Shown one piece after another: positions 8,584 to 17,873 of a stretch of DNA of 64,000 nt. The stretch is from an uncultured bacterium (lineage in GTDB: Bacteria; Pseudomonadota; Gammaproteobacteria; Burkholderiales; Burkholderiaceae_E), in the NCBI GenBank assembly GCA_903907905.1, contig CAIVPX010000175.1, positions 1-64,000 of the forward strand, read 5' to 3'. Below the pieces are notes generated by a model. That model ran no database searches. It saw nothing but the letters and a program-made list of their open reading frames with translations, and was not told the origin of the DNA. Positions within the stretch are counted from its first letter, which is position 1. The number at the start of each line of letters is the position of its first letter. The position numbers and the translations under genes were made by a program.

Positions 8584-11500
8584 ATGAGTATCGAAACGGG
8601 GTTGTTGCAGGGAACGGTGGTTGCTTCGAGCGGCCTGCCAGAGGGAAGTCTGACGGGTATTTCGCCTCTTGCAAGCTACTCGACCGGCATCTACAACGCA
8701 TCGGGCGCCGAGATCGTTGCGCATGACCCAGCCACGCAACGCGTCTTTCTCGTGAATGCGGTTGCCTCGCAGGTCCGTGTGCTCAGTATCGCCAACCCGG
8801 CGTCCCCCCAGTTGCTGGGCACGATCGACATGAGTTCCTACGGGGCTCAGGTCAATTCCGTTGCGGTCAAGAACGGTTTGGTTGCGGTTGCCGTTGCCGA
8901 CGCAAATCCGACGCTTGCCGGCAAACTCGTGATGTTCCCCGCCAATCTTGCGGTGACGACGACGGCCGCAGCGCCAACCGGTGCAGCGAGCTTTGCATCG
9001 GGCGTTCAACCCGATATGGTGATCTTCACGCCAGATGGGAACAAGGTGCTGGTTGCCAATGAAGCCGAGGCAATCAACGAGCGCGCCAGCACTGACCCTT
9101 TCTACAACGCGGGTGCGCCCTTCGTGGCGAATGGCGGCATCACCGTGGTGACGCTGGGGGCGACCCCGGCCACAGCACTGTCGGCCGCCGCGGTGCAACA
9201 ACTTGATTTCACCGCGTGGGACGCCAAGAAGGGGTATCTCACCGAGCGCGGTGTGCGCCTTGCCTCAGACAAGACTGTGGCTGATGACCTTGAGCCCGAA
9301 TATATCGCCGTGTCGCCCGATGGGAAGCAGGCCTTTGTCACCTTGCAAGAGGCAAACTCGCTGGCGGTGCTTGATCTGTCGACTGCGACCGCCAAGATTG
9401 TCGACATTGTCCCGATGGGTCTCAAGAACCATCTTCGCGGCGATCTGGAGCTGACCGCGTACGACGAACTGACCGGCGCGGAATTGCCCTCGGTCGGAAC
9501 CGATGCCTTCGGCAACGCTGTGCCGAGCGGCGGTTTCTCTGGTTTGCAGTACGTGGGCAGGAGCACGGCCGGCAACCTGTCTTTTCTGACCGTGACCGAC
9601 CGCGGGCCCAACCTTGACCCGGCTAACGTGGATGGCATCGCAGGCGACGAGCGTCCGTTCCGTCTCCCCGATTACAACGTCCGTGTGATGACGCTCGAAT
9701 TCAATGAGACCACTCGAACGGTGAGTCTGGGTCAGACGGTCCTGCTCAAGAACCCCGACGGAACGCCGTTGCTGGGTCTGCCCAACGTTCAGGGCTTCGA
9801 CGAGGTGCCCGTCGAGATTCTGCCCACATCGCTGAGTACAACGGGAGTGATGCAGATCACGGAGTACATGAACGGCGGGACGTCGATCGGAGCGAAGGGT
9901 GAGTTCATCGAATTCACCAATGTGGGCGGTACGCCGGTCGACATGACTGGTTGGAGTTTCGACGACTCGAGCCGGATAGCGGGTTCGTTTTCCGTGAGCG
10001 CTTTCGGCATCGTGAACCCCGGCGAGTCGGTGGTGTTGACCGAGGCGACGGCCGATGCATTCCGCTCCGCGTGGAGCTTGCCGGCTACGGTCAAGGTCAT
10101 TGGCGGATTGAATCAGAACCTTAGTGGCGGCGGCGACGGGATGTACCTCTTCGACGCGTCGGGCAAAGAAGTGGAGGGACTGACCTACGCCAGTACGGGT
10201 ACACCCCTCGCGACAGGCAAGAGCGCCTGGACGGGCATTTCGAATTTGTCAGACAGTGTTGCAGATACGGACTGGACGCTGTCTGCTGCGGGCGATGCCC
10301 AGGGAGCCGTGACGGCGGTTGGCGGTGATGTCGGCAGCCCCGGAAAGTTCACGGCGGCGAGTTTCCGTTACCTCCCTTACAAGCCCTATGGTGCGGATCT
10401 GGAGGGCATCTACAAGACCGCTGACGGAACGATGTGGGCGGTGGACGAGTATCGGCCTGGCATCTATCAGTTCGCGGCTGACGGTACGATGATGGCGCGC
10501 TTCGTGCCTCGTGGGACGGCCGCGCTGACCGCAGACACGGGCGATACCTTCGGAACCGAGACGCTTCCTGCGCATCTTCTCTCCCGTCAGGCGAATCGCG
10601 GGTTCGAGGCGCTGGCTGTCGATGAGGCCAAGGGCGTTCTGTACGCTTTCGTTCAAAGCCCCCTCGATGCTTCCTCGGCCGTGACGACCGATACGACCGG
10701 ACCACTGATTCGAATCGAAGCGATCTCGATGCTGGATGTGCCGGGCGGCGCGCGCAAGGGCGAAGTGATCGGCGAGTATGCCTACCTGCTCGAGCGCCCT
10801 GCGCTGAATCTGGGTGCGCTGGACAAGATTGGCGATGCGGCGTTCAACCCCACGACCGGAACGATCTTCGTGTTTGAGCGCGATTCAAGTGTCGCCGCTG
10901 AAGCCAAGAAGGTCTTGTACGAGGTCGATCTTCGCGGCGCCACCAATTTGCTGGGCACGATCGGTCCGTCCTCCAGTGCCGCCCCCTATCTGGTGGGCAG
11001 CGAGGGGCGTGCCGCCTTCAAGTCGATCATCTCTTCGGGCGATGCGGTTGGCTCGACCTTCAAGTTCGCCGGGATTCCCGACGGGGTGGGGGTCATCGAC
11101 AACGGCACGACGCTGAGGGTGCTGGTCAACCACGAACTGGGTAGCACGGCCGGCGCAGTGCGCGCGCATGGATCGATCGGGGCCTTCGTGTCCGACCTCA
11201 CGATCGACAAGGCCACCCTCGCCGTGAGCGCCGGGCAGGACTTCCTGCAGTCTGCGAATAACCTGTACCTCTGGAATGGCGCCACCTGGACATCTGGCAC
11301 GACGACGGTATTCAACCGTTTCTGCTCGGGCGACCTTGCCGACTCGTCAGCCTTTCGGTTCAACAACCTTGGCTACGATGGCCGACTTTTCCTGACCGGA
11401 GAGGAGGCGGGTGCGGAGGGCCGGGCGTTTGCGCATGTCGTCACCGGCTCGGATCAGGGTAAGGTCTACGAACTGGGTGCCCTGGGCAACCTGTCCTTTG

Positions 11501-14500
11501 AAAACATCGTCGCCAATCCCAAGGGCCAGGCATCGACGATTGCCGTGGCCCTGGATGACAGTTCCACCGATGGGCAGGTCTACGTCTACGTCGGGACCAA
11601 GACCAGTGCCGGCAACGCGGTGGAGCAGGCGGGTTTGGCGAACGGCAAGCTGTTCGCCGTCAAGGTGGGAACGAGCAACGTGGTCGCGGTCGAGGCCGGT
11701 ACGAGCCCGGCCAACAGTGGACTGGGGCTTGATGCCACCGGGTCCGGCACCTTCTCACTGGTTGAGATCGCCGGTGCTGCTCAGAAGACTGGCGCTGAAA
11801 TTAACACGGCGAGCCTGGCCGCCTTGGCAACGAGCTTTCTTCGGCCCGAAGACGGCGCCTGGAGCCTGGACGGCGGAACTTTCTACTTCTGTACGACCGC
11901 CTCGCAAACGACGGCCAGCCGTCTTTGGGCGCTCAAGTTCGCGGATTCGGGCAACCCGGTTCAGGGCGGTACGATCCAGATGTTGCTCGATGGCAGCGAA
12001 GGTCAGGTGATGTTCGACAACCTGACGGTCGCCCAGGATGGTTCGATCCTGCTGCAGGAAGACCCGGGCAATTACGCCGGCAGCGCGCGAATCTGGAAAT
12101 ACAACCCAAGCACCGACGCCGTGGTGGATGTCGCTCGCCATGACCTCGCTCTGGTGACAGGCTCGACCGCGGTCACGCAGGATGAGGAGTCCTCGGGCGT
12201 CGTCGAGGTGAGTTCAATGCTGGCCGGTGTGGCCGGGTATGACACCTCGAAGTTCCAGTACTTCCTCACGTCCGATCAGATCCACAAGTCGGTCACGACA
12301 GCGGGCATCGTCGAGATGGGCCAACTGGTGCTCATGGCAACCGCCCGTGACGGCGGCGCCGTCGATCCGCGTCTGGCGTTCGGGGTGACTGCGCTCGAGA
12401 CCCTGACGGTGGATCAGTTGCTCGCGGCGAAGGTGAACCCGGTTTACAAGGAACTGGTCGCGAATCTGCCGTCGCTTGGGTATCTGCCTAACGACAAGGT
12501 TGAGGGGCTGGCGCTGCTGAACGATGGCCGATTGGCCACCATCAACGACAATGATTTCGGGGTGGCCGGAGCAGGGTCCGAAAAGGTGGGCCTGGGGGTG
12601 TTCGCGTTCAACGGCGAAAACGATCTGGATGCCGATGACGACAACGGCATTGCGATCGCGCCAGCGCAACTGTATGGCGCCTACATGCCCGACGCGATCG
12701 CGTCGTTCTCGGCTGGCGGCAAGACCTTCTACATCACCGCCAATGAGGGCGATTCGAGAACCGTCGATGAAGTCAAGATCAGCGCATTGGGTACGAGTGG
12801 CAAGCCGGTCGCCGATGCCACGGCGGGTGCTGCAACGCTTGATGCCGATCTCAAGGTCATCACCAACGGGATTGACGTCGATGGGGATGGCGATCTCGAC
12901 AAGCTGGTTGCCTTCGGTAGCCGGTCGGTGTCGATCTTTGACAGCTACGGCAACCGGGTTTGGGATAGTGGCGATAGCATCGAGCGAATGGTTGCGGCCG
13001 CTTTCCCCGCCAACTTCAACGCAAGCCACACCTCGAATACGATCGATAACCGAAGCGACGACAAAGGTCCCGAGCCCGAGGGCGTGACGACGGCTGTGAT
13101 CAACGGCCGTACTTATGCGTTCGTCACGCTGGAACGCGTAGGCGGCGTTGTCTGCTTCGATATCACTGATCCGCGAGCACCGGTGATGGTCGACTACGGC
13201 AACAACCGCAACTTCGCGGTGGCGCCCGCGCTCAACGCAGGCGGCGATCTGGGGCCGGAAGGCATCATCGCAATTTCCGCGGCCGACAGTCCCACCAAGC
13301 AGCCCATGCTTGCGGTGGCCAATGAGGTCAGTGGTACGGTGACCTTCTACGCGCAATCGCTGGCCGGGCAGACGGAATTCGGCAGTGCGGCGGCCGACAC
13401 CCTGCAGGCTGATGGGAGCGGTACGGCGCTGTATGGTCTCGGTGGAGACGACCAGCTTCTCAGTGGCGCAGGCGCAGACACCCTTGACGGTGGCCAGGGC
13501 GTTGACACGGCTGATTTTTCTGCCGCTGAGGACGGGGTCATTATTGACCTGGGTGCGGGTTGGGCAACAGGGGATGGCAGCGATTCGCTCGTCGATATTG
13601 AAAACGTGCTGGGGAGTGCCGGGTCCGATCGTGTTCAGGGAAACGCTGGCGCCAATATCGTTTTCGGATCGACAGGTGGGGACGACGTGTTCCTCGGTGC
13701 CGGTGGTGACGACACCTTCGACGCGATGGCGGAGGGCGACGTCTTTTTGGGCGGTGATGGGAATGACACGGTGAAGCTCGGCGGGGCGCGCGCTGACTAT
13801 GTGATCAGCCTGGCGAGTGCTGAACAGAGGATCACCGTCGCTGACCTGACCCGAAGCGAGCCGAGCCAGTCATTGCTCGCGGTCAGTCTGAAAAGCGGCA
13901 GTACCTCGCTTGCGTTCATCGACGCCGAGCGCTTTGTCTTCCGGGACGCCACGATCACCAACCTGACCGAGTTGCTCAACCCCGGCGCGATCACGCTCAC
14001 GACGGGAGACGCGTCGAGCCTTGCCAATGCGCTTCAGCAGGTTCAAGCGGGGGGAACCATCATCGTTTCGCCCGCTGTGCAGCTCTCAGGTGAGTTCACC
14101 GTGAGCCGTGACGATGTGACCGTGATTCTCGAGTCGGCGGCGGCGACAGCCTCTTCCCTGGCGGCGTCTGCCGCGGCGAATGGTCAGGCGCCGGTCTTTA
14201 TTCTCGGCGCGGGCGTGGTGCGATTCGAGTTGGGGGGCGGGCGCGATGCAGACGTCGTGGGTAACGGATCGGATAATGTCATCATCGGCAACGATGGACG
14301 CAACGTGATCAGCGGGGGCGCAGGCAACGATATCCTCGCCTCCGGCAAGGGCGATGATGAGCTCTCTGGCGGGAACGGGCAGGACCTCCTCCTGGGTGGT
14401 TCCGGGTGGGACAAGCTGCTCGGCGGTAATGGCGATGACCTGATTTTTTCGGGACCTGGTGGCCTGCTCGATGGCGTAGCAAACGGTGGGACCTCCCCGG

Positions 14501-14826
14501 CGGATCTGCTTGCGGGGGGCGCCGGCAGCGACAAGCTGGTCGTGATGGTCGATGGCATGGGTGTTTCAGCCGCAGTACGCATCCTCGCGGGCTCAGGTAA
14601 CGACCACATTTCCATTGCCGGCGGTACTGGCGCGAATGGGGTCACGGGCCAGGGCGCGGTCGGAGCAACGGGGTCTGCGACGTCCGCGGCGAGTTTGCCC
14701 GCGGACGTGTTTGTGGCTGACCTGACTGGGGCGGACGCGATCGACGCCGTGTTGATGTCACAAAGCGCGTTGTTGGCGATGCTTCCAGTCAACAGCAACC
14801 TGGCGCCTGAGTTGCTGTTTTCCTGA
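8584..14826 (+). CDS. giant secreted RTX protein with choice-of-anchor I, phytase-like, lamin-tail and PhoX-like segments
   Basis: The protein has 2080 residues and no N-terminal signal peptide. Order seen: a propeller half of the choice-of-anchor I type (about 15-285); a phytase-like esterase segment (about 285-410, GGFSGLQYVG and TVTDRGPNLDP); an inserted lamin-tail-like domain (about 420-510, ITEYMNGG, GEFIEFTN, MTGWSFDD); more phytase-like sequence (about 595-800); a PhoX/DUF839-like block (about 808-1220, NRFCSGDLAD); the other choice-of-anchor I half (about 1260-1600, LATINDNDFG, KGPEPEGV, LERVGGVVCFDITDP); and RTX repeats (about 1616-1646, 1700-1733, 1893-1983). RTX repeats without a signal peptide indicate type I secretion, but no transporter genes are near. 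Role inferred: extracellular phosphate-ester hydrolysis, calcium-dependent. Domain edges are estimates. Confidence 0.85.
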   Translation: MSIETGLLQGTVVASSGLPEGSLTGISPLASYSTGIYNASGAEIVAHDPATQRVFLVNAVASQVRVLSIANPASPQLLGTIDMSSYGAQVNSVAVKNGLVAVAVADANPTLAGKLVMFPANLAVTTTAAAPTGAASFASGVQPDMVIFTPDGNKVLVANEAEAINERASTDPFYNAGAPFVANGGITVVTLGATPATALSAAAVQQLDFTAWDAKKGYLTERGVRLASDKTVADDLEPEYIAVSPDGKQAFVTLQEANSLAVLDLSTATAKIVDIVPMGLKNHLRGDLELTAYDELTGAELPSVGTDAFGNAVPSGGFSGLQYVGRSTAGNLSFLTVTDRGPNLDPANVDGIAGDERPFRLPDYNVRVMTLEFNETTRTVSLGQTVLLKNPDGTPLLGLPNVQGFDEVPVEILPTSLSTTGVMQITEYMNGGTSIGAKGEFIEFTNVGGTPVDMTGWSFDDSSRIAGSFSVSAFGIVNPGESVVLTEATADAFRSAWSLPATVKVIGGLNQNLSGGGDGMYLFDASGKEVEGLTYASTGTPLATGKSAWTGISNLSDSVADTDWTLSAAGDAQGAVTAVGGDVGSPGKFTAASFRYLPYKPYGADLEGIYKTADGTMWAVDEYRPGIYQFAADGTMMARFVPRGTAALTADTGDTFGTETLPAHLLSRQANRGFEALAVDEAKGVLYAFVQSPLDASSAVTTDTTGPLIRIEAISMLDVPGGARKGEVIGEYAYLLERPALNLGALDKIGDAAFNPTTGTIFVFERDSSVAAEAKKVLYEVDLRGATNLLGTIGPSSSAAPYLVGSEGRAAFKSIISSGDAVGSTFKFAGIPDGVGVIDNGTTLRVLVNHELGSTAGAVRAHGSIGAFVSDLTIDKATLAVSAGQDFLQSANNLYLWNGATWTSGTTTVFNRFCSGDLADSSAFRFNNLGYDGRLFLTGEEAGAEGRAFAHVVTGSDQGKVYELGALGNLSFENIVANPKGQASTIAVALDDSSTDGQVYVYVGTKTSAGNAVEQAGLANGKLFAVKVGTSNVVAVEAGTSPANSGLGLDATGSGTFSLVEIAGAAQKTGAEINTASLAALATSFLRPEDGAWSLDGGTFYFCTTASQTTASRLWALKFADSGNPVQGGTIQMLLDGSEGQVMFDNLTVAQDGSILLQEDPGNYAGSARIWKYNPSTDAVVDVARHDLALVTGSTAVTQDEESSGVVEVSSMLAGVAGYDTSKFQYFLTSDQIHKSVTTAGIVEMGQLVLMATARDGGAVDPRLAFGVTALETLTVDQLLAAKVNPVYKELVANLPSLGYLPNDKVEGLALLNDGRLATINDNDFGVAGAGSEKVGLGVFAFNGENDLDADDDNGIAIAPAQLYGAYMPDAIASFSAGGKTFYITANEGDSRTVDEVKISALGTSGKPVADATAGAATLDADLKVITNGIDVDGDGDLDKLVAFGSRSVSIFDSYGNRVWDSGDSIERMVAAAFPANFNASHTSNTIDNRSDDKGPEPEGVTTAVINGRTYAFVTLERVGGVVCFDITDPRAPVMVDYGNNRNFAVAPALNAGGDLGPEGIIAISAADSPTKQPMLAVANEVSGTVTFYAQSLAGQTEFGSAAADTLQADGSGTALYGLGGDDQLLSGAGADTLDGGQGVDTADFSAAEDGVIIDLGAGWATGDGSDSLVDIENVLGSAGSDRVQGNAGANIVFGSTGGDDVFLGAGGDDTFDAMAEGDVFLGGDGNDTVKLGGARADYVISLASAEQRITVADLTRSEPSQSLLAVSLKSGSTSLAFIDAERFVFRDATITNLTELLNPGAITLTTGDASSLANALQQVQAGGTIIVSPAVQLSGEFTVSRDDVTVILESAAATASSLAASAAANGQAPVFILGAGVVRFELGGGRDADVVGNGSDNVIIGNDGRNVISGGAGNDILASGKGDDELSGGNGQDLLLGGSGWDKLLGGNGDDLIFSGPGGLLDGVANGGTSPADLLAGGAGSDKLVVMVDGMGVSAAVRILAGSGNDHISIAGGTGANGVTGQGAVGATGSATSAASLPADVFVADLTGADAIDAVLMSQSALLAMLPVNSNLAPELLFS

Positions 14827-14963
14827 GGCGGGTTGGTGACGGTTGACGCGTTGCACTCGAGCGGCCCGTCAATCGTCATCACCGGTGGTGTCTGGTGCCT
14901 CGCCCGCAGAGCGCTCCGTCTTCGTTTCAGAGAGGCTCAGGAAGCGTTGTGGCGCTTGTGTGT

Positions 14964-16370
14964 TCAGCGCCTGTCAACGAGTCGCTTCAGCTTGAGCGAC
15001 CCGTCCCGGCCGTAGATCGCGGCCGGCTCGACGCATTCCACCTCCGGGCGAACGGAGATGGCGTGTTTTACCGCACGGGCCACGCGCTCGGGCACCTCGG
15101 CGTGCCGGGTGGAGGCGATGATTCGAATCCGCAGTCGATCCATCGAGAAGGGGTCTGAAGGGTCTTCACGCTCGATCAGCGCCTGATAGTCCTGCACGTC
15201 CGGTACCGATAGCACGGCCGCCTCCAGCGCCTCGGGGTTGACCAGCATGCCCTTGATCTTGACCAACGCATCGGCGCGCTGGGGCGTTTCAGTGAAGCGG
15301 TCCGTATTTGCACCGCAGTGCGGGCAACGGTCGCGGGTCAGCACCGACAGGTCGCCCGTGGCGTAGCGCAGCAACAGGGTGCCCCGCCGGTTGAGGTGGC
15401 TCAGCACAACCAGTCCTCGCTCGCCGTCCGGTAGCGGCTGATGGGTGACGGGGTGGACCACCTGAACGTGAATGTCTTCGGGGCAGGGGTTGTGAAAGCC
15501 CGCGCCCGGCGAGCACTCGGCAAATCCACCCTGGATTTCGGTGATGCCATAGGACACATGGAGCACGGCATGCGGAGCGCCTGCCTTGCGCAGGCAGGCT
15601 GCGAAATTGTCGCGTAGCGCCTGGGTGACCGCTTCGCCGGTGATGTAGGCGATACGGACCGGGGAAAAATCTGCCCCCAGTTCGGCGGCGCGAATGAGGA
15701 CCCGACGCACATAGCTGGCGACGCCCCAAAGAATGGTGGCCCGCGATCGCTCCACACCGCCCACCACCTCGTCGAGTTCGGAGCCCAGTTCGAAGTGTGG
15801 CGAGGGGCGACCCGGCAGCAAATTGATGACCGGAATCTTCATGGCCGCACCCGCTGCCGTGACGCGGTGATACGCACCGTGCGGATAGACGGTGAGCGGG
15901 CACAGATTGGCGATGAGATCGCGCTCGTTCACCTGGCGCAGTCCCAGAATGCGGCGGTACATTGCCATCACCCGGTAGTAGTCAAAGGCCGTTGACACGA
16001 AGGGCGTCGGGGTGCCGCTCGAGGTGCCCGTGGTGTACATGGTGTCCCAGATGACCGTCATCTCCGGCGGCACGTTCTGAGCGTTCAGCAGGAAGGCATC
16101 GGGCTGCGCCATGAAATCGTGCTTGGTCGTGAGCGGCAGTCGCGACAGGTCGCCGGGTGATTGAAAGTCGTCACGACCGAGACCCATCTCGCGGAGACGG
16201 GCGCGGTAATACGGGTGGTAGTCGCAGACCAGATCCATGGTCGCGGCGAAATGCGCCTGTGCGCGCGCATCCGTCTCGGCGCGCGGGCCTTGCAGCAGCT
16301 TAGGGTCGAAACCAGCGGCAGTCATGGCTTGTCGGGAGGAGGCCGGTGCAAGGGCGCCGGCGAAGGGCAC
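14964..16370 (-). CDS. PaaK-like aromatic-acid CoA ligase (phenylacetate-CoA ligase family)
   Basis: This adenylate-forming enzyme would convert an aryl carboxylate to its acyl-CoA. The ATP-binding stretch TTGTSSGTPTPF, the AYITGEAVT segment, SYGITEIQGGFAECS and the C-terminal RADALVKIKGMLVNPEALE are typical of PaaK relatives; a CPHCG pair resembles the zinc-binding knuckle of some members. I chose the GTG at 16370 because AAGTAGG lies about 7 nt upstream and it begins 4 nt after the preceding Bug stop. ATGs at 16391 and 16325 are alternatives without a good binding site. It is the last gene of the leftward oxygenase cluster, so its substrate is probably linked to that pathway. Confidence 0.85.
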   Translation of the reverse strand: MPFAGALAPASSRQAMTAAGFDPKLLQGPRAETDARAQAHFAATMDLVCDYHPYYRARLREMGLGRDDFQSPGDLSRLPLTTKHDFMAQPDAFLLNAQNVPPEMTVIWDTMYTTGTSSGTPTPFVSTAFDYYRVMAMYRRILGLRQVNERDLIANLCPLTVYPHGAYHRVTAAGAAMKIPVINLLPGRPSPHFELGSELDEVVGGVERSRATILWGVASYVRRVLIRAAELGADFSPVRIAYITGEAVTQALRDNFAACLRKAGAPHAVLHVSYGITEIQGGFAECSPGAGFHNPCPEDIHVQVVHPVTHQPLPDGERGLVVLSHLNRRGTLLLRYATGDLSVLTRDRCPHCGANTDRFTETPQRADALVKIKGMLVNPEALEAAVLSVPDVQDYQALIEREDPSDPFSMDRLRIRIIASTRHAEVPERVARAVKHAISVRPEVECVEPAAIYGRDGSLKLKRLVDRR

Positions 16371-16374
16371 GGAC

Positions 16375-17352
16375 CTACTTCTGCCCTTCATTCAATCGAA
16401 GACCGCGGGCCACCTCCCCCCATACCGCCTGCTCCTGCTTGAGGATACTGGCGTAGCCCGCGGGATCGGTCACATTGGGATAGACGCCGAGGTCGCGCAG
16501 TCGCGGCACGATCTCCGGGTCTTTCATCGCCTCGGCCACTGCACGGGCGAGCAGGGCGATGTCCGCCGCAGGGGTGTTCTTCGGACCCATGATGCCGAAG
16601 GCACCGACCGCCACCATGCCCGGGACGAGGTCCTGACCCAGTGCGAGGGTTTCGAGGCCCGGAAGTTTTTCAGGCGAGAGCACGGCAAGCGGTACGACGC
16701 GTCCCGCCTGGATCATGGGCACCATCACGCTTACCGCATCGACATAAAAGTGGGCATCGCCGCCGACTAGTCCGGCCAGTGTTTTGGCGGGACTGCCGAA
16801 CGAGACCGACAGGGTTTTCATGCCCGACATTTGCGCGACGCGCTCCTGGGCCAGGTGGGACATGGTGCCGGGACCCGCGTGAGCGAACACGGGTGGCGTC
16901 GCGGCACGTTTGGCGAACTCGACCGCCTCGGTCATGGTTTTGACGCCCGTGGCGTTGGAGGCGACCACCAGCATGGGGGTGTAGCCAATGCTGGCCACGG
17001 GTGCCAGATCGCGCACGGCGTCGAAATTGGCCCCGGGGTTGACGACCGGCAGCACCGCTGCGACCGAACTCACCATCATCATGAAGGTGTGACCGTCCTG
17101 CGCAGAGAGCAGGGCGCGCGCGCCAATGACGCCACCCGCACCGGGTCGGGTCTCGACCAGAACCGGTTGCTTGAGCGTGCTCTGCATACGAGCCGTGAGC
17201 AGGCGCGCGAGCGTGTCGGGCGATCCGCCCGGTGCAGCAGGCACAATCAGCCGGACGGGCCGGTTGGGCCAGGACTCGGCCTGCTGGGCATCGACCGACA
17301 GCGACAGGCCGAGACCAAGCACGGTTGCTACGAGCGAGAGCAAAGTTTTCAT
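16375..17352 (-). CDS. Bug/TctC-type periplasmic solute-binding protein (3)
   Basis: This 325-residue protein has a signal peptide ending ...LSVDAQQ before SWPNRPVRLIVPAAPGG. The start at 17352 is supported by AGGAG about 9 nt upstream; the open frame reaches back to 17580 without coding signals. Family segments ETRPGAGGVIGA and VGGDAHFYVDAVS are present. It lies between an NTF2-like gene and a CoA-ligase gene in the ring-hydroxylating oxygenase cluster, so its ligand is most simply the aromatic substrate of that cluster (inference). Confidence 0.9.
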   Translation of the reverse strand: MKTLLSLVATVLGLGLSLSVDAQQAESWPNRPVRLIVPAAPGGSPDTLARLLTARMQSTLKQPVLVETRPGAGGVIGARALLSAQDGHTFMMMVSSVAAVLPVVNPGANFDAVRDLAPVASIGYTPMLVVASNATGVKTMTEAVEFAKRAATPPVFAHAGPGTMSHLAQERVAQMSGMKTLSVSFGSPAKTLAGLVGGDAHFYVDAVSVMVPMIQAGRVVPLAVLSPEKLPGLETLALGQDLVPGMVAVGAFGIMGPKNTPAADIALLARAVAEAMKDPEIVPRLRDLGVYPNVTDPAGYASILKQEQAVWGEVARGLRLNEGQK

Positions 17353-17462
17353 GCGAAATTCTCCTGATTCTCTGGGAGGAGGGCCGGCACCCTTCCCGCA
17401 TGCGCGGCTATCTGAGCAGGCCCAGGTCGCGCGCTGAGGGGGGCGAGGGCTGGTGAGGCGAC

Positions 17463-17873
17463 TCAGGCCAGCGGCGGCAGCAGTTGCCGGCTGTCCTTGT
17501 GCTGGATGCGCCAGCCCGCCGGGGTGCGGACGATCCGGTCGGTGCAGGCGCGGATGGGCGTGGGCGTCATCGCGCTCCAACCAGAAGCCTCGCGAGTGCT
17601 GAGGTAAGCAAGCAGGTTGAAGGTAATCGTCATGCTGTCGGGCCCCGTGGCCAGGCAGCTGAGGTTGGTGATCAGATGCGCGGTAGCCCGATCCGCGGGG
17701 CGGGCCGCGACAGCGGCGCGCACGGCGTCGGCCCCCTCGAGGGCCTTGCCCTGTCGGATCCAGACACCGTCGCTGGCCATGCAGGCAGCGACCGCATCGG
17801 CCTGGTTGTTATCCAGCCCCGCGAAGAAGGCGTGTGTCAGCGCGGTGGCTGCGGCAAGATCGTCAGTTGTCAT
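17463..17873 (-). CDS. NTF2/SnoaL-like small protein
   Basis: This 136-residue protein has the cone-shaped-fold pattern of SnoaL/NTF2-like proteins: helical start (LAAATALTHAFFAGLDNNQ), ACMASDGVWIRQGKALEGAD, a middle strand, and the C-terminal RIVRTPAGWRIQHKDSRQ. The ATG at 17873 overlaps the TGA of the Rieske oxygenase alpha gene (ATGA), which implies translational coupling; the frame extends to 17900 but inside that gene. Ring-hydroxylating oxygenase beta subunits share this fold and a separate beta gene is already present upstream, so this is a second NTF2-fold partner. Its role (accessory subunit or enzyme) is not known. Confidence 0.75.
   Translation of the reverse strand: MTTDDLAAATALTHAFFAGLDNNQADAVAACMASDGVWIRQGKALEGADAVRAAVAARPADRATAHLITNLSCLATGPDSMTITFNLLAYLSTREASGWSAMTPTPIRACTDRIVRTPAGWRIQHKDSRQLLPPLA

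Noticed and set aside
13420-14540. Repetitive GGxGxD-coding DNA as a possible tandem-repeat or CRISPR-like array
   Set aside because: The repeats are at the protein level (RTX nonapeptides), vary at the nucleotide level and stay in one reading frame.
15110-15140. GATTCGAATCC-like sequence resembling a tRNA T-loop
   Set aside because: It is inside the coding sequence of the PaaK-like ligase, and no acceptor or anticodon stem can be formed around it.
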